Assembly (NCBI GenBank): GCA_033398695.1
Contig: CM065817.1
Span: 67,568,001 to 67,632,000 of the forward strand
Source: Orobanche coerulescens
Taxonomy: Eukaryota; Streptophyta; Magnoliopsida; Lamiales; Orobanchaceae
Direction of reading: 5' to 3'
Length of the DNA stretch: 64,000 nt
This document shows, in pieces, positions 47,388 to 59,029 of this stretch (the stretch's first letter is position 1; each line of letters starts with the position of its first letter). The notes beneath the pieces were generated by a model. The model saw only the letters and a program-made list of their open reading frames with translations, ran no database searches and was not told the origin of the DNA. The translations under genes and the position numbers were made by a program.

Positions 47388-47799
47388 TCGCGTATGCTAT
47401 GGACATGTTTAGCGTACGCTATCCTAATCAATTCGCAGTCGAGAGGCTTTTGTCCTCCACGTTAGCGTACGTTAATGTAGACTTAGCGTGCGCTAACGTT
47501 TGTGTTAGCGTAAGTTAACTTCTGTGTTAGCGTACGCTACCTGGTTCAGTTCAGAATCATTGGACCTTTTGTCCAATTCCAGAATATTCTGCCCATATGC
47601 ATTAGCGTACGCAACAAAATGATATCTCACGTTAATCGACTCACTAGCGTACGTAATGGAGTCTATAACATATACTAAACAACTCATTCTAGAAGTCAGA
47701 ACTTACGGTCCTGCCTTATTAGAGAACGTCACACCTGGGTTTAGCGTGCGCTAGAAATATCACCTTAGCGCGTGCTAAAAACCCTGTTACCGTGCGCTA
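47388..47799 (-). promoter_or_regulatory. phased CpG palindrome array upstream of RE7 TATA
   Basis: About 11 sites, for example TAGCGTACGCTA at 47410 and 47528, with starts 47463, 47484, 47506 and 47528 (21-22-bp steps) and 47766 and 47788. Both TA and TG/CA centres occur. Confidence 0.75.
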
Positions 47800-48330
47800 A
47801 CTGTTCTGAAATAGTACACAGTAGTGAATCCCAGTTAGGATGTACACATCTCGGAAGGCATAAAACTCGATAGTTACCAACGAATAATGAGGCATTAATC
47901 AGAATCAACAACATGCAAACTCACTCTCCCATCAGAACACATGATTCTAACCATCCGTTGGAACGGACAACAATTCCTATAATGGTGCCCAAAACTAAGA
48001 AAAATTACGAAATGGCCCAGACCCTCGAGAATCATGATTCGAGGCCCAATAACAATCTCAGGTAATGTATCCAAAAATATTAAAGGAACTCGCAACCTAA
48101 GTTTAGAACGAGATTTATGAGAATCGAGCCTAAATGCAAAAAAGTTACTCAATATGTAAAAATCATGTAAAAGAACTCTAAAACTCGTTCGGATGGTCAT
48201 GAGTGCAGAACAAGATAGTTTCTGAATACTAAAATGAATACAAGAGAGTCGTCCAAAATGAAAGTAACTAAAAATAGAAATTACTAAAAATGGAAAGTGC
48301 GGATATTACATTCTCTCCCCCTAAAAAGAA

Positions 48331-49600
48331 GTTTCGCCCCTAAACATACAAGGTGAATAACTCGGGATACCTCGCCTTCATTCTATCCTCCGTCTCCCAT
48401 GTCGCCTCCTATGATCCGTGTCTTGACTATTGCTTTAGTTGCTTTACCCGATGCTACAAAATCTGAACCGGTCTCTCCTCAAATGTGATGTCGGGTCCCA
48501 GTTCAATCTCTCTGAAATCGATAACGTGACTCGGATCCGGTACATACATTCTTAGCTGGGATACATGAAGCATGTTATGCACGTGACCGAAGGACGGCAG
48601 CAAGCCCAACCGATATGCAAGATCCCAACTCGCTCTAAAATCTCAAAGGGCCCAATATACCTCGGACTAAGTTTACCCTTCTGGCCGAAGCGGTAAACAC
48701 CCCGAGTCGGCGACACCTTCAGTAATACATGGTCTCCAACCTCAAACTCGAGCGGCCGGCGTAGGACTTCTGTCGACTCTGAGCTGTCAACAGCCTATTA
48801 CGAATCAAAGCAATCTTCTCTCTCGTCTCAACAAGTAAATCCGGATCGGTACCAATGAATTCAGATGCATCATCCCAACATAGTGGCGATCTACACCTCC
48901 TTCCATACAAAGCCTCAAACGGTGCCATTTTAATCGAGGCATTCCAACTATTGTTGTATGTAAATTCGATTAACGGCAAATGCAATTCCTAATAATCTTT
49001 CTAGTCTAAAGCACAGGCTCTCAACATATCCTCTAGTGTCTGCATCGTCCGCTCTGACTGTTCGTCTGCTGGGGATGGTAGGATGTACTGAGTCTCAACT
49101 CGGTCCACAAAGATCGATGAACAGCCTTCTAAAAATGTGATACAAAATGACCATCTCTATCAGAAACAATACTCTTAGGAGTCACATGCAACCTCACGAT
49201 TTCTGCGATGAACAACCGAGCTAGTCTCTCCCGTCCCTATGTATCCTTAATACTTAGAAAATGAGTAGATTTGTTTAATCGATCAATAATGACCCAAATC
49301 ATGTTCATTCCGATCCTAGTTCTTGGCATACTGGTAATGAAATCCATAGAGATATCCTCCCACTTCCACTCCGGAATAGGAAGTGCTCGCAATAACTCCG
49401 CAGGTCGCTAATGCTCGATCTTAACCTGCTGACAAGTCAAACACTTCAACACAAACTCTCTAATGTCCATCTTCAAGTTACTCCACCAGAAATTACTCTT
49501 TACATCCCCTCAGAATCTTCTGTCTCACAAGGTACACATAATCTACCGCGAAATCTCAATATCCTGTCATCTTGAACCACAAACCCAAGGGCTTTCCCTT
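48331..49600 (-). pseudogene. RE7 integrase with chromodomain remnant
   Basis: 48719-48985 reads FTYNNSWNASIKMAPFEALYGRRC, the end of the integrase core. 48360-48560, read with two stops, gives PSHVIDFREIELGPDITFEE and then EATWETEDRMKAR, the C-terminus typical of plant chromoviruses, whose type II chromodomain guides integration to heterochromatin. 49100-49600 holds the rest of the core and the zinc region in several frames. It is inactive. Confidence 0.8.
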
Positions 49601-49787
49601 TCTTCACATCCTCTCTCAACTTAACTAAAAATGGGTCATCACACTACCTCACCTTGATATCATCAATCAAAGACGAAGTGATTTCTAACGCACATAACTA
49701 ACCCTGAACTCTTTGAAGACAAACTTCGATATTCTGACAAATCAAATCCCACTGGATCTTGCTTTGTGGTGTAAGTACTTCTAACAT

Positions 49788-50273
49788 CTAAAGAGCCATC
49801 GGCTTACGACTCAATACATCCTCTACTACATTGGCGTTGCCCGGATGATAAAGAATCTCAAGATCATAATCCTTAATTAATTCTAGACACCTATGTTGCC
49901 TCATGTTCAATTCCTTCTGGCTAAAGATATACTTAGGACTCTTGTGGTCCGAGTAAATCTTACAGAACGACCAGTAGAGATAATGCCTCCAAATTTTCAA
50001 AGCAAAAATGATCGCAGCTAATTCTAAATCATGTGTAGGGTAATTTGCTTCATTAGGTTTCAACTGTTGAGACGCATAAGCAATAACCCTATCTCTATGC
50101 ATCAAAACACATGAAAGTCTGAGGCCCGAAGCGTCACTATAAACCACAAAGTCATCATTCCCTTGCGGCAAGGCTAGAACTAGTGTGATAGTCAAACGTC
50201 TCTTCAACTCATCAAAGCTACTTTGTCTATATGCGTTCCACTCGAACTTCTGAGTTTTTTGAAGTAACTGCAT
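49788..50273 (-). pseudogene. RE7 RNase H
   Basis: 161-codon open stretch. [31 protein letters not shown] covers the first catalytic Asp. [17 protein letters not shown] carries the Glu helix, [11 protein letters not shown] the next Asp, and [17 protein letters not shown] closes the domain. Isolated from RT by a frame change near 50270. Confidence 0.88.
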
Positions 50274-50987
50274 GAGTGGTTGAGAGATCTTGGAAAATCC
50301 TTCAACAAATCTATGGTAATAACCCCAAGCCCTAGGAAACTCCTCACTTCTTTCACATTTTTAGGTGGTTCCCATGCCAGTACCGCCTCAATCTTCTGTG
50401 GGTCAACCCGAACCCCTTCTGCTGAATCACATGCCCAAGGAATGTTACTTCCTTGAGCCAAAACTCACATTTTGAAAGCTTCGCATACAACTGCTCAGCT
50501 CTCAAACTGTCTAGCACCCAACGAAGATGTGCAGTGTGCTCCTACTGACTCCGGGAATAGATGAAAATGTCATCAATAAAAACGACTACGAAATTGTCCA
50601 GATATTCAATAAAGACTTTGTTTATCAGCTGCATGAACACTGCTGGGGCATTGGTTAGCCCGAAAGGCATAACCACAAACTCTAATGGCCATATCTCATC
50701 CGAAAGGCAGCTTTCCGTATGTTGCTATCCCGAATCCTCAACTGATAGTAACTCGATCATAAATCAATCTTCGAAAAGATTGTCGCTCCCTAAGGTTGAT
50801 CAAACAAGTCATCAATTCGGGGCAAAGGATATTTATTTTTGATGGTTAGCTTGTTTAATTCTAGATATTCGATGTATAAACAAAGCAATCTATCTTTATT
50901 TTTAACGAAAAGCACAAGCGCACCCCAAAGTGATGCACTTGGTCGAATATACCCTTTATCGAGCAATTCACCCAACTGTTTCTTCAA
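50274..50987 (-). pseudogene. RE7 reverse transcriptase
   Basis: 50790-50987 gives [20 protein letters not shown] and [18 protein letters not shown]. 50540-50790 contains the catalytic [14 protein letters not shown] in another frame. 50274-50461 gives the thumb ([20 protein letters not shown]). At least three frame changes. The YIDD-type box itself is intact. Confidence 0.88.
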
Positions 50988-51811
50988 CTATAACATCTCT
51001 AATGGTACCATACGATACGGAGCCCCAGAAATAGTAGATGCATTCGGCTGTAGATCAATAGGAAACTCGACTTCCTGCTGTGGTGGTAATACTGGGAAAT
51101 TGTACGGAAATACATCGGGATATTCACTAATGACTAGAATCGATGACATCTCAACGCCGCCATCTTCTGCTTTCAAAGCGTAGCACCAATAGCCTACGCA
51201 ACCCTGGTTCAGGAGTTTTATCGCCTTTAAGGCGTTGATCACACTCCCCAATCTACCCGGCTTACAGCCCACAAGTGTATGTTCCGTGCCATCCTAGGCC
51301 ACAATCGAGATAGTACGAGTCTGATAGTCCATGATAGCACCGTGACGATCCAGCCAATTCTACCTGAGGATCAAATCCTCACCCTTTAGGTCTACTACAA
51401 TGAGGTTCGAGGGCCAATCTCGATTCCCGATCCTCACTGGACAGTCTCTAACTTCCCGATTCCCAACCATACGATCCTCACTAGGCATACCCACTACAAA
51501 CGGTTGCACTCAAATAAACAGTCAATACCAATATGACATACACAATCCCATGCAATAAAAGAGTGAGTAGCACCCGAATCAAAAAGCACCGAAACTCGAT
51601 GAGAAAGGATCTGAGTGGTACCTGATGCCACCGAAGTATCTGTATCCTCTTTGCGTCTTATCTGATATAAACAGGGGTGTACAGATCCCGAACTCGATAC
51701 TGCACGGCGGTCCAACTGACCCCAATCTCTACCTCGACCTGAACTCTGAGGACTTTGTGAAACTGGAGCCTTCTGACCAACACTAGGTTCTACCTGCGCT
51801 GTAGCTGCCAT
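50988..51811 (-). pseudogene. RE7 protease and PR-RT linker
   Basis: 51494-51811 carries the aspartic protease active site VLFDSGATHSFIA and stops soon after. 50988-51272 carries the linker ([40 protein letters not shown]), closely parallel to RE10 at 63489 onward. 51273-51493 is the rest of the protease in broken frames. Confidence 0.85.
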
Positions 51812-51824
51812 CAGAGCTCTGACT

Positions 51825-52928
51825 CTACTGGCAACTGCCTCGCAATGAGCCGCACGATGACCACTCTGTCCACATGAGAAACATGTAAACCAATGGAGAC
51901 AGACAATCCTTCACCAAATTCTCACTTTGACTATACTTAAAACACACTCCGCTATCAGGGACAGAGGACTGAACCGGACGGTTACTCTGGGAGCCTCCAG
52001 CCTGATGAAATGATCTTTTCCCCGATGTGGGAGCAGATAACCACTTAGGAGACCAATTCCCCTTTACAGCTGAAAAGTTACCAGAAGTCTTTTGTTTCTT
52101 AACCTCGGATCCAGAGTCTGACTCTGGGACTGCCATCTCGATCGCTAGAGCACGGTCCTGGTATTCTTTCAATATGGAACAAATGAGTGGTGCCATGCTC
52201 TGTCTAATATGTGGCTTCATGCGCATATTGAAGTAGCGAATCTTATTGGCCTCGGTTCTCACTTGATTTTTTATATATCCTAACTGCTGGTTATAAGTGA
52301 TAATGGCCTGGGATATCGGTACATCCTGAGGTGTAGCTGTAAAGAACTCCATGATCCTACGCTCCCGAACTGGCGGTGGACAGTACTCCGCCTCCATAGC
52401 GGTCTTAAACTCCTCCCAAGTGGCTACACGATCTCTAGGTGCCACTGCCTCCCACCGCTTCGCAGCTTCCTTATCAGGAGGTATTGGGCAATAGGTACCC
52501 TCCTGTCGTCCGGACAAGATACGGCATCGAAGATTCTTCCCAACTGAAAAAGTCAATTCTCCCAGCATCGGGATTCAGTAGAGCCAGCAAAACGTAGGGG
52601 TGCATCATTGTCACTTTATGAAGCCATTTGCTGGCTTCGTCTTCCGCATTAGGGGGCGGATTCTGTCGCCCACCTTGAGCTATTTGAGTTAGTTGAGCTA
52701 GCAACTGCTGAAGTATGGCAGCAGCTCCGACATCGGTGTTATTACCCGACGGTTGGCCCTGATTGACCGATAAGTCCTGCTATCCGTCAGAACTCAGGGG
52801 CAAGGTATTCGGCAGTAAATGAGAAGCCGATCCGCAAATGACTGGGAAAACAGAACTCCCTCATTATCAGCAACATGACCACGGCCTCGGCCGCATCCCC
52901 GAGCTGGTCTATCATGACCTCTCAACAT
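51825..52928 (-). pseudogene. RE7 gag
   Basis: A likely start read from 52928 gives MLRGHDRPARGCGRGRG. 52474-52704 holds the region before the gag domain and 51825-52568 the domain itself (AAKRWEAVAPRDRVATWEEF, MEAEYCPPPVRERRI, NQQLGYIKNQVRTEANKIRY). The zinc knuckle is degenerate (CFKYSQSENLVKDC, second Cys and His lost). Several frame changes. Nonfunctional. Confidence 0.85.
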
Positions 52929-53173
52929 ACTAAATAATAAGAATTGAAAAGAAAAAAAATCATCAAAATTCACAATTCACAACGTCGGTACCCCAAGTGG
53001 CAATTCTAAATTCACATAGGAAGGTAATACAGAAGCGTAATAGTTTAAGGAGACTTACAGCCACAGGACGCACGAAGAGATGGAAGAACGATGATCTTAG
53101 GCTCAATAACTGACTCCTACAACACAACTGACAGACCCAAATTAACGGACAACCTAAGTATTCACAACCTAAG

Positions 53174-53185
53174 GCTCTGATACCA
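53174..53185 (-). other. RE7 primer-binding site
   Basis: The minus strand reads TGGTATCAGAGC, four bases from the LTR end at 53190. Confidence 0.9.
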
Positions 53186-53189
53186 TAAA

Positions 53190-53703
53190 TGTAACACCCC
53201 AATTCTCATATGGGTTATTACACGCCGTAGAACCTTCACCAAGGTCTACCAGGCTAGGACATTCACACAATTTGTAATAAACTCATGAGGACAACATTCA
53301 TATTATAAATAAGGCCGTGACCTCGGCCAAAACATTTGGTTTAAATGAAGGAAAACATAATGTAAAGTGAATCCATTGCCCACCCAGGGGCCATCAACAA
53401 TATCTTAGAAACACAATTACGCTTACTTGACAGGCTCCAACAATCAACATAGACATAACAAAATAAGCGACACTGACTCAAGCCTCATCATCATGCTTGA
53501 CCATCATTTTCATGCGCTTCCCGTGCCTGCTCCTCAGTCCGCCCGATACCAAAAATGCATAAAATGCATTTCCCCCATTTAAAGGGTTAGCATTCAAATA
53601 GCTAGTGCAAGTACACATTTACATAATATTATATACGAATATAATCCAACATGATTATCACATTTGAAAACATTTAAGAAAACAATATTTCAGAATACCA
53701 CAT
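53190..53703 (-). repeat. RE7 5' LTR, inner 514 bp
   Basis: Matches 46050-46560 with a few percent differences by eye. It is cut at 53703 by RE8, whose target copy here would be CACAT (53699-53703). Confidence 0.9.
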
Positions 53704-53850
53704 TGTTGAAATAATTTATTCCATACTAATGATTTTGATGATAAGGTGATGGAATCAAACCAAAACAACAAAGGAAACAACACTGAAACAACAAGAAGTC
53801 GAAGACGAACAAATTGACAAAAGAACTGTGTTTTGAATCAAAAACAAGCT

Positions 53851-54275
53851 CAACGTACGCTATGCAATACATATAACGTACGTAATAGAAATCCAACTGA
53901 AGACAGTGAAGATGCAGCATGATGAATAATGTACGCAACATATGAAGAATAACATATGCTAAGCATGGAAGGATGCAATGTACTTAACGTACGTAATGAC
54001 AAGTTGTATTTCGAATTCAAATGAAATCAATTCATTGGATTGATTCTAGAAGGTCAAAGCATGCACCGGTTATGCGACTATAACATACGCTACGAAGCAA
54101 CAATAACATATGCTACAAGGTGTACTTAACGTACGTAATGATATGAGCTAACACACATAATGGAAGAGGCAGGAGGTACTGGACTCAACTGAGAATCACA
54201 TAATGTACATAAATGAAGAATGTTAACATATGTAACGAGCATAACGTATGCTAAGGATATATATAACATACGTAA
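53851..54275 (+). promoter_or_regulatory. phased CpG palindrome array upstream of RE8 TATA
   Basis: About 13 sites, mostly TAACGTACGTAA or CpG-decayed forms (TAACATATGCTA). Starts 54081, 54104 and 54127 have exact 23-bp steps; so do 53851/53874, 53927/53950 and 54201/54224. This is the same motif and step as in the Ty3/gypsy LTRs, though RE8 is a copia element. Confidence 0.8.
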
Positions 54276-54316
54276 TGGAAGGGTCAGTCACCAACGGTTA
54301 GTTGAGGCTTTATGCC

Positions 54317-54324
54317 TATAAATA
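54317..54324 (+). promoter_or_regulatory. RE8 LTR TATA box
   Basis: TATAAATACC, about 42 bp after the last palindrome. Confidence 0.65.
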
Positions 54325-54906
54325 CCAAGGCATTTAGTATCATTTAATACAACAACTTCAAGGAACTTATATACATACTTGTTATCATTGTATACATTAT
54401 TGTTGTTGTAATCGAGCCTATATTATCAAGTGTTTGAGTGTTCATACACTAAACCATACAAGAGAAAAAAGAAAGGATTGTAGATTTGATTCGGTGTTAT
54501 TAAGATCGTTGATCCGACATTGTTAGAATCAATATCTAAATCCAAGTGAGGTTTGTCTAGTACCAACCGAAAGTTGGATAGGTTGATTCCTTGTCCGATA
54601 TAAAAGGAAAATGGTTTAGCTTGGATCGACAAAAAGACAAGATCATCACGGTTTATCTTGGACCGATTGAAGACAAGATTGTAACGGTTTAGATTAGACC
54701 GATATAAGACAAGAGCATAAAGGTTTATCTTAAGCCTACAGAAAAATATACGAAGAGAGGACATAGGCATAATTGGCCGGACCTTTATAAATCTTGTGTC
54801 ATTTATCTTCCGCAATTTAATTATGCTTCCGCAAACGCAAAAGAGTCTGAAAACTCTACTCCGCACTATTATCCCACCTTGAAGTGGCGGTACCAATCCC
54901 AACAAT

Positions 54907-54918
54907 TGGTATCAGAGC
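54907..54918 (+). other. RE8 primer-binding site
   Basis: TGGTATCAGAGC, two bases inside the LTR end. It fixes the plus orientation. Confidence 0.9.
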
Positions 54919-54989
54919 GGTATCTCTTGAAGTCGGCTTTACATCCGAGGAGAAAAAGATCCAGTGGCACTCCATTTTACACCAGTCAA

Positions 54990-56129
54990 ATGTCTTGCCT
55001 TAAACTGACCTCCTTTCTTTGACGGATCAAATTTTATGATGTGGAAAAAGAAGAAGTCAATATTCATCCGAGCCTATGATATTCAGCTTTGGAAGATCAT
55101 CTGTCTAGGTCTGAAAATTCCCACGAATTCCAATGGTACTCTAAAGAGTTTCGAAGAATATGATGAAATGGATTGGAAGAACGACCAGCACAACTGTAAA
55201 GCAACGCAATTGCTTTATTGTGCTTTAAATTCAGAAGAACACAACCGGATTTCCTCGTGTGATAGTGCCAAAGAAATTTGGAAAATGCTAGAGGTAACAC
55301 ATAAGGAACGAACCAAGTCAAGGAGATAAAGATCAATATGCTTCTCCACGACTACGAGCTATTTATGATGAAGAATGACGAGTCTATAACGAACATGCTC
55401 GACCGATTTTCGGTCATTACTAATGGACTAGCTTGTTTTGGGAAACCATTAACAAGTAGTGGAAAAGTCAACAAAATATTACGATCACTACCTTGTGAAT
55501 GGGACGGAACGGTTACGGCTATAATGGAATCTAAAGATCTCAACACTCTTGATTGTTTTAAAATCTCAAAATGCCAAGTCGAAACCTAAGGAGAAAACAA
55601 TAGCTTTAAAATCTAAGATGTCAAGAAATGAAGAAATCATCCCGATAGATGATAATGATGAAGAATGGACATATTCTGCCAAAAACATCAATAAGTATCA
55701 AAACTTATTAAACGGAGAAAAAGAGACATCTCGCAGGACCGGTACGAGTTAAAGAAATTCGATAATAATTGTCGAAACTGTGGAAAACCAGGCCACTTTG
55801 CTAAAAATTGCCGAGGCTTGACTTCCAAAAAGGAAGTGCTTATAGCCACGTGGAGTGACGAAGACGAATATATTCAAAATAGTCTCGCACTCATGGCAAG
55901 AAGTTCATACGATGACATTGAAGACGAAAGCCAGGTAAATAGCTCGTCTCACGAAGAACTTTTTAATGCTTTCAAGTTATTACACACGGACTTTCAAAAT
56001 TCTTTAAAAGATAATAAATACCTCAAAGCGAAAAATAATTTATTGGAAATCAAAATTTCCAAAATGAAAGAAAAAGGGGAAGTTTTTAAAACCGATCCTT
56101 CTCTATGTCTTGAAAAAGAGAATATTTAG
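54990..56129 (+). pseudogene. RE8 gag (copia type), frameshifted
   Basis: 55036-55329 gives the first gag part (KSFEEYDEMDWKND, ALNSEEHNRISSCDSAKEIW). A frame change near 55305 moves to 55338-55589 (LLHDYELFMMKNDESITNML, RFSVITNGLACFGKP, VNKILRSLPCEWDGTVTAIM). The next frame, 55549-55752, precedes one zinc knuckle, CRNCGKPGHFAKNC, at about 55773-55814. 55818-56129 gives the C-terminal acidic and coiled segment with IATWSDEDEY. The layout matches SIRE-type Gag. At least three breaks. Confidence 0.88.
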
Positions 56130-56321
56130 AAAAATAATTTATTGGAACTTCAAAATGTTAGGCGTATTTTTATACGCTTATTTATCATTATTTCATATCC
56201 ATTTTGCGTCTAAACTTGCATAAATGAGCTTTTAATGCACTATCTTTATACGTTTTGTACGAAATTGGAGTCTGGAAGCTCGAACGGCGAAAAACAGGCC
56301 AAAACAACAATTTTTGGCCTG

Positions 56322-56502
56322 GGGCCGCGGCACACCAAGGTCCGGCCGCGGCACACAAAGAGGACTAGCAGGGCGCCGAGCGAACTGTAACGGGGGCCAC
56401 GACACGTTGAAGCTGAGCCGCGGCCCATGAAGAAAAATAGGCGCCCAAGTATAGGCGCTGAACATTAGGGGCCGTGGCACAGATTAAGTGAGTCGCGGCC
56501 CA
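56322..56502 (+). promoter_or_regulatory. GC-palindrome pairs upstream of RE9 TATA
   Basis: Six sites related to GGCCGCGGCAC are arranged as three pairs: 56323/56344, 56395/56416 and 56470/56491, each exactly 21 bp apart. Changes among copies are mostly at CpG (for example GGCCGTGGCAC, GGCCACGACAC). Confidence 0.7.
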
Positions 56503-56597
56503 CGGGGCGGTTTTGATGGATTTGCCGCGTTTATGAGCCGTTTCTGAAGCCCTTTTTCGACCCAATCCCCAGGCGCGTTTTGGACGCTAATGATAGT

Positions 56598-56605
56598 TAT
56601 AAATA
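56598..56605 (+). promoter_or_regulatory. RE9 LTR TATA box
   Basis: TATAAATAGGGG, about 100 bp after the last GC palindrome. Confidence 0.65.
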
Positions 56606-57494
56606 GGGGTTTAAGGTCTGAAAAGAGGCGGATCGTAGAATCGAGGAGGGAAGTAGAGAGAATCATCGAGGAATCGAGAAGAAGCAGAAAACACCAAGGA
56701 GCAGAGAGCGGAAGCTTGAGAATGGAGGAATCCAAGTTCTTCGTCTGCGTTTGATTTCTATGCTTTCTTTAATTCTTTTTGTATTTTTATTTTATAGCAT
56801 GTCAGGCTAGAACCCTATTTTAGGATTTTGATGAAATCGAGGTTTTGATGAATTAACTTTTGATTTTGCATTATCAATATAATTCCCTTTTCTTATTGAG
56901 TTTTCCCCAATTATTCTTAATGATTTCAATTATGTGGCCTATAATTGAATTGTTTTGATTACGCAACTCGAATCGGGAGAGGAGAGTTGGTAGGAAAAAT
57001 TGGCGAGAACCGTTTTATCTTGTGAGATAGGAATATACTCATAGGAATTCCATGGCTTTTCTGGAGATTTTGTACTTTTTGCCTATTGTCGAATTAATTC
57101 ACCTAGGAATAGAGTGCGTTGTTCGCCTTAGAAAATTCTATTGACCTCGGGCGAGGCGATAGAGTATTTTAGCAATCTTCGCCTTCAATAAATTGGGAAT
57201 TCATTAAATTCATATAATCAAGAGTAATTCGGATAAACCGAGGTGGATTCACAATCCTAGATTAATTCCTTATTTGATTCTCTTTCTTCGAACAATCGTT
57301 TTCATTATTTAATCTTTTATTAATTTTCTTTAATTATTCTTGCACCTCCAATTTCGATAGTTCAAATAAAATTAGAATACACATAAATCGGTAATTAGTA
57401 AGTCAGTCCTCGTGGGAACGATATCTTACTCATCTCTTTATTACTTGTTTACGACAACATGCACTTGCGTTCACCGAATTTCGCAACAAGTTTT

Positions 57495-57512
57495 TGGCGC
57501 CGTTGCCGGGGA
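57495..57512 (+). other. RE9 primer-binding site
   Basis: TGGCGCCGTTGCCGGGGA, six bases inside the LTR end, the Tat/Athila-type primer site. Confidence 0.9.
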
Positions 57513-57616
57513 CTGATTATTTTACTAATATCGATTTCAGTATTTCTAGTCTTAATTTGAACATTATTTTTGTGTAATTTCTATTTGTTTTTCTTTCAGG
57601 AATTTCTGGTTAGTGC

Positions 57617-58800
57617 ATGAGAAAATTTGGTAATGAAGGACTATTACCTTTGGATACTGAACTCGAGCGCACTCTTCGGAAAACCAAGAAGGAAAAGCGT
57701 GAGCTACCGGCAAAAGACATCATGGCCGATAATACCGAAAATCACGGAGGAGATAATCTTGTGCAGCAAGCTCAACCGGCATTAGCACTCCGTGATTATG
57801 CTATGCCACAAATTAATGCAAACTTTTCGGGGATTCGGCGTCCAACCATCCAAGCGAACAACTTTGAGATTAAGCCGGCTATTATTCAGATGGTACAAGC
57901 AAGCCAGTTTTTTGGACTGGCGAACGACGATCCCAACGCACACATCGCTTCATTTCTCGAGATATGTGACACCTTCAAGAACAACGGTGTTACCGATGAT
58001 GCTATTCGTCTGCGGCTTTTCCCTTTCTCTTTGAGGGACAAAGCCAAGTTTTGGTTGAATTCATTACCGCCGGGCTCTATCACGACTTGGGCGGAATTAG
58101 CACAAGCTTTTATGGCTAAGTTCTTTCCACCATCGAAGACGGCGAGACTACGGAACGAGATAACTACTTTTGGGCAATTTGATATGGAATCGCTTCACGA
58201 AGCTTGGGAGCGATACAAGGATTTGCTAAGGAGATGCCCATACCATGGCCTACCAGATTGGCTACAAATCCAAACCTTTTATAACGGATTGAGTGCCTCT
58301 ACACGCACTCTTGTTGATGCATCCGCTGGAGGAGCGTTGATGGGAAAAATGATGGCCAAAGCCCACTCTCTATTGGAGGCGATGGCTGCAAATGCTTATC
58401 AGTGGCCTTCCGAACGAGTGAACCCGAAACGAGTGATGGAAATCTTTGATAATGATCCAATATCTACGCTATCGGCTCAAGTCGCCACCTTGACTCAGCA
58501 ACTTCAAGCCTTTTCACATTCTCCTTCCCCCGTTACCACTGAATCATGTAATTGGTGCAATGGATCTCACCCTAGTGCGGAATGTCAAATTGAAAATCCT
58601 TTCGAGCAACATCCGATGGAACAAGCTCAGTTTGTGGGGAACGGGAATCAACAGAATAACCCGTATTCCAACACATACAATCCGGGGTTGCGAAATCACC
58701 CTAACTTTTCGTGGAAAAACGGACAAAACCTAAACCAACCTCAGTTTACTCAACACCAACAGCAACCCCCTCCCGCTCCAAAGATCTCTTTAGAGGAGGC
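57617..58800 (+). CDS. gag: RE9 Gag, open but interrupted by RE10
   Basis: Reads without a stop from the ATG at 57617 through 394 codons to the RE10 insertion, and an alternative start is at 57722. The gag domain has the usual Tat/Athila text: ANNFEIKPAIIQMVQASQF, FLEICDTFKNNGVTDDAIRL, FPFSLRDKAKFWLNSLPPGS, TTWAELAQAFMAKFFPPSK, FYNGLSASTRTLVD. A compact zinc-knuckle-like motif, CNWCNGSHPSAEC (about residues 311-323), follows. Gag forms the virus-like particle in the cytoplasm. The frame is intact up to the break at SLEEA, so decay here began with the RE10 insertion. The extension to 58858 is RE10 LTR sequence. Confidence 0.92.
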
Positions 58801-59029
58801 TGTAATACCCAGTTGTAATTCAGTAATTATCATTCAGTATTTATCATTCAGTAATTGATACTCAGTAATTTCATTCATTATTGATCATTTGTCACTCAGA
58901 TTCAGTCATGGTATTCATCATTCAGAGTAATTGTATCGAGTATCGATCGTCATTCATCATTAATCTGATTGGAGTTTCGTGCCGTGTTTATCATCATTGT
59001 CATTTTCGTTGCAAGCTGTGCTTGAGGAG

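Larger units (their letters stand above)
46050..48310 (-). repeat. RE7 3' LTR (2261 bp)
   Basis: Ends TGTAACACCC and GGATATTACA (plus strand). TATA box (TATATATA, minus) at 47369-47376. Two about 70-bp related units with CCGTACCCCTTAGTATCG and CCCTAGGTGGGAAACC lie at about 46630-46765. Palindrome array at 47388-47799. Confidence 0.9.
46050..53703 (-). mobile_element. RE7: decayed Ty3/gypsy chromovirus, nearly full length
   Basis: 3' LTR (46050-48310), polypurine tract (48311-48330), integrase with chromodomain remnant, RNase H, RT, protease, gag, primer site (53174-53185) and the first 514 bp of the 5' LTR, cut by RE8. Order and chromodomain identify a chromovirus, most likely Tekay/Del-like. 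Many stops and frameshifts are present. It inserted into the RE5 5' LTR. Confidence 0.92.
53704..54904 (+). repeat. RE8 5' LTR (1201 bp)
   Basis: TGTTGAAAT start and CCCAACA end, directly followed by ATTGGTATCAGAGC. Carries a palindrome array (53851-54275) and TATAAATA at 54317-54324. The minus-strand ORF at 54426-54905 in its R/U5 is a chance frame. Confidence 0.88.
53704..56155 (+). mobile_element. RE8: Ty1/copia element, SIRE-like, 5' part
   Basis: LTR 53704-54904 with TGTTG...CAACA ends, Met primer site at 54907-54918 and a copia-type gag with one zinc knuckle. RE9 interrupts it at 56156, so pol and the 3' LTR are not in the window. SIRE/Maximus placement rests on the gag sequence only. 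Confidence 0.88.
56156..57488 (+). repeat. RE9 5' LTR (1333 bp)
   Basis: Contains GC-palindrome pairs (56322-56502) and TATAAATA at 56598-56605. Its 3' end shares the phrase TGCACTTGCG with the RE3 LTR end, supporting a related lineage. Confidence 0.88.
56156..58800 (+). mobile_element. RE9: Tat/Athila-like Ty3/gypsy element, 5' part
   Basis: LTR 56156-57488 (TGTTAGG...CGCAACA), TGGCGCC primer site, and an open gag up to 58800 where RE10 interrupts it. The gag domain and primer site identify the Tat/Athila side of Ty3/gypsy. It inserted into RE8 gag (target copy CAAAA at 56151-56155; the partner is off-window). Confidence 0.9.

Noticed and set aside
47388..47799. Palindrome arrays as microRNA or inverted-repeat hairpin loci
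   Set aside because: Each palindrome is only 12 bp and lies upstream of the TATA box, so it is not in the main transcript and forms no long stem.
54426..54905. 159-codon minus-strand ORF
   Set aside because: It is antisense within the RE8 LTR R/U5 region, low in complexity and without motifs.
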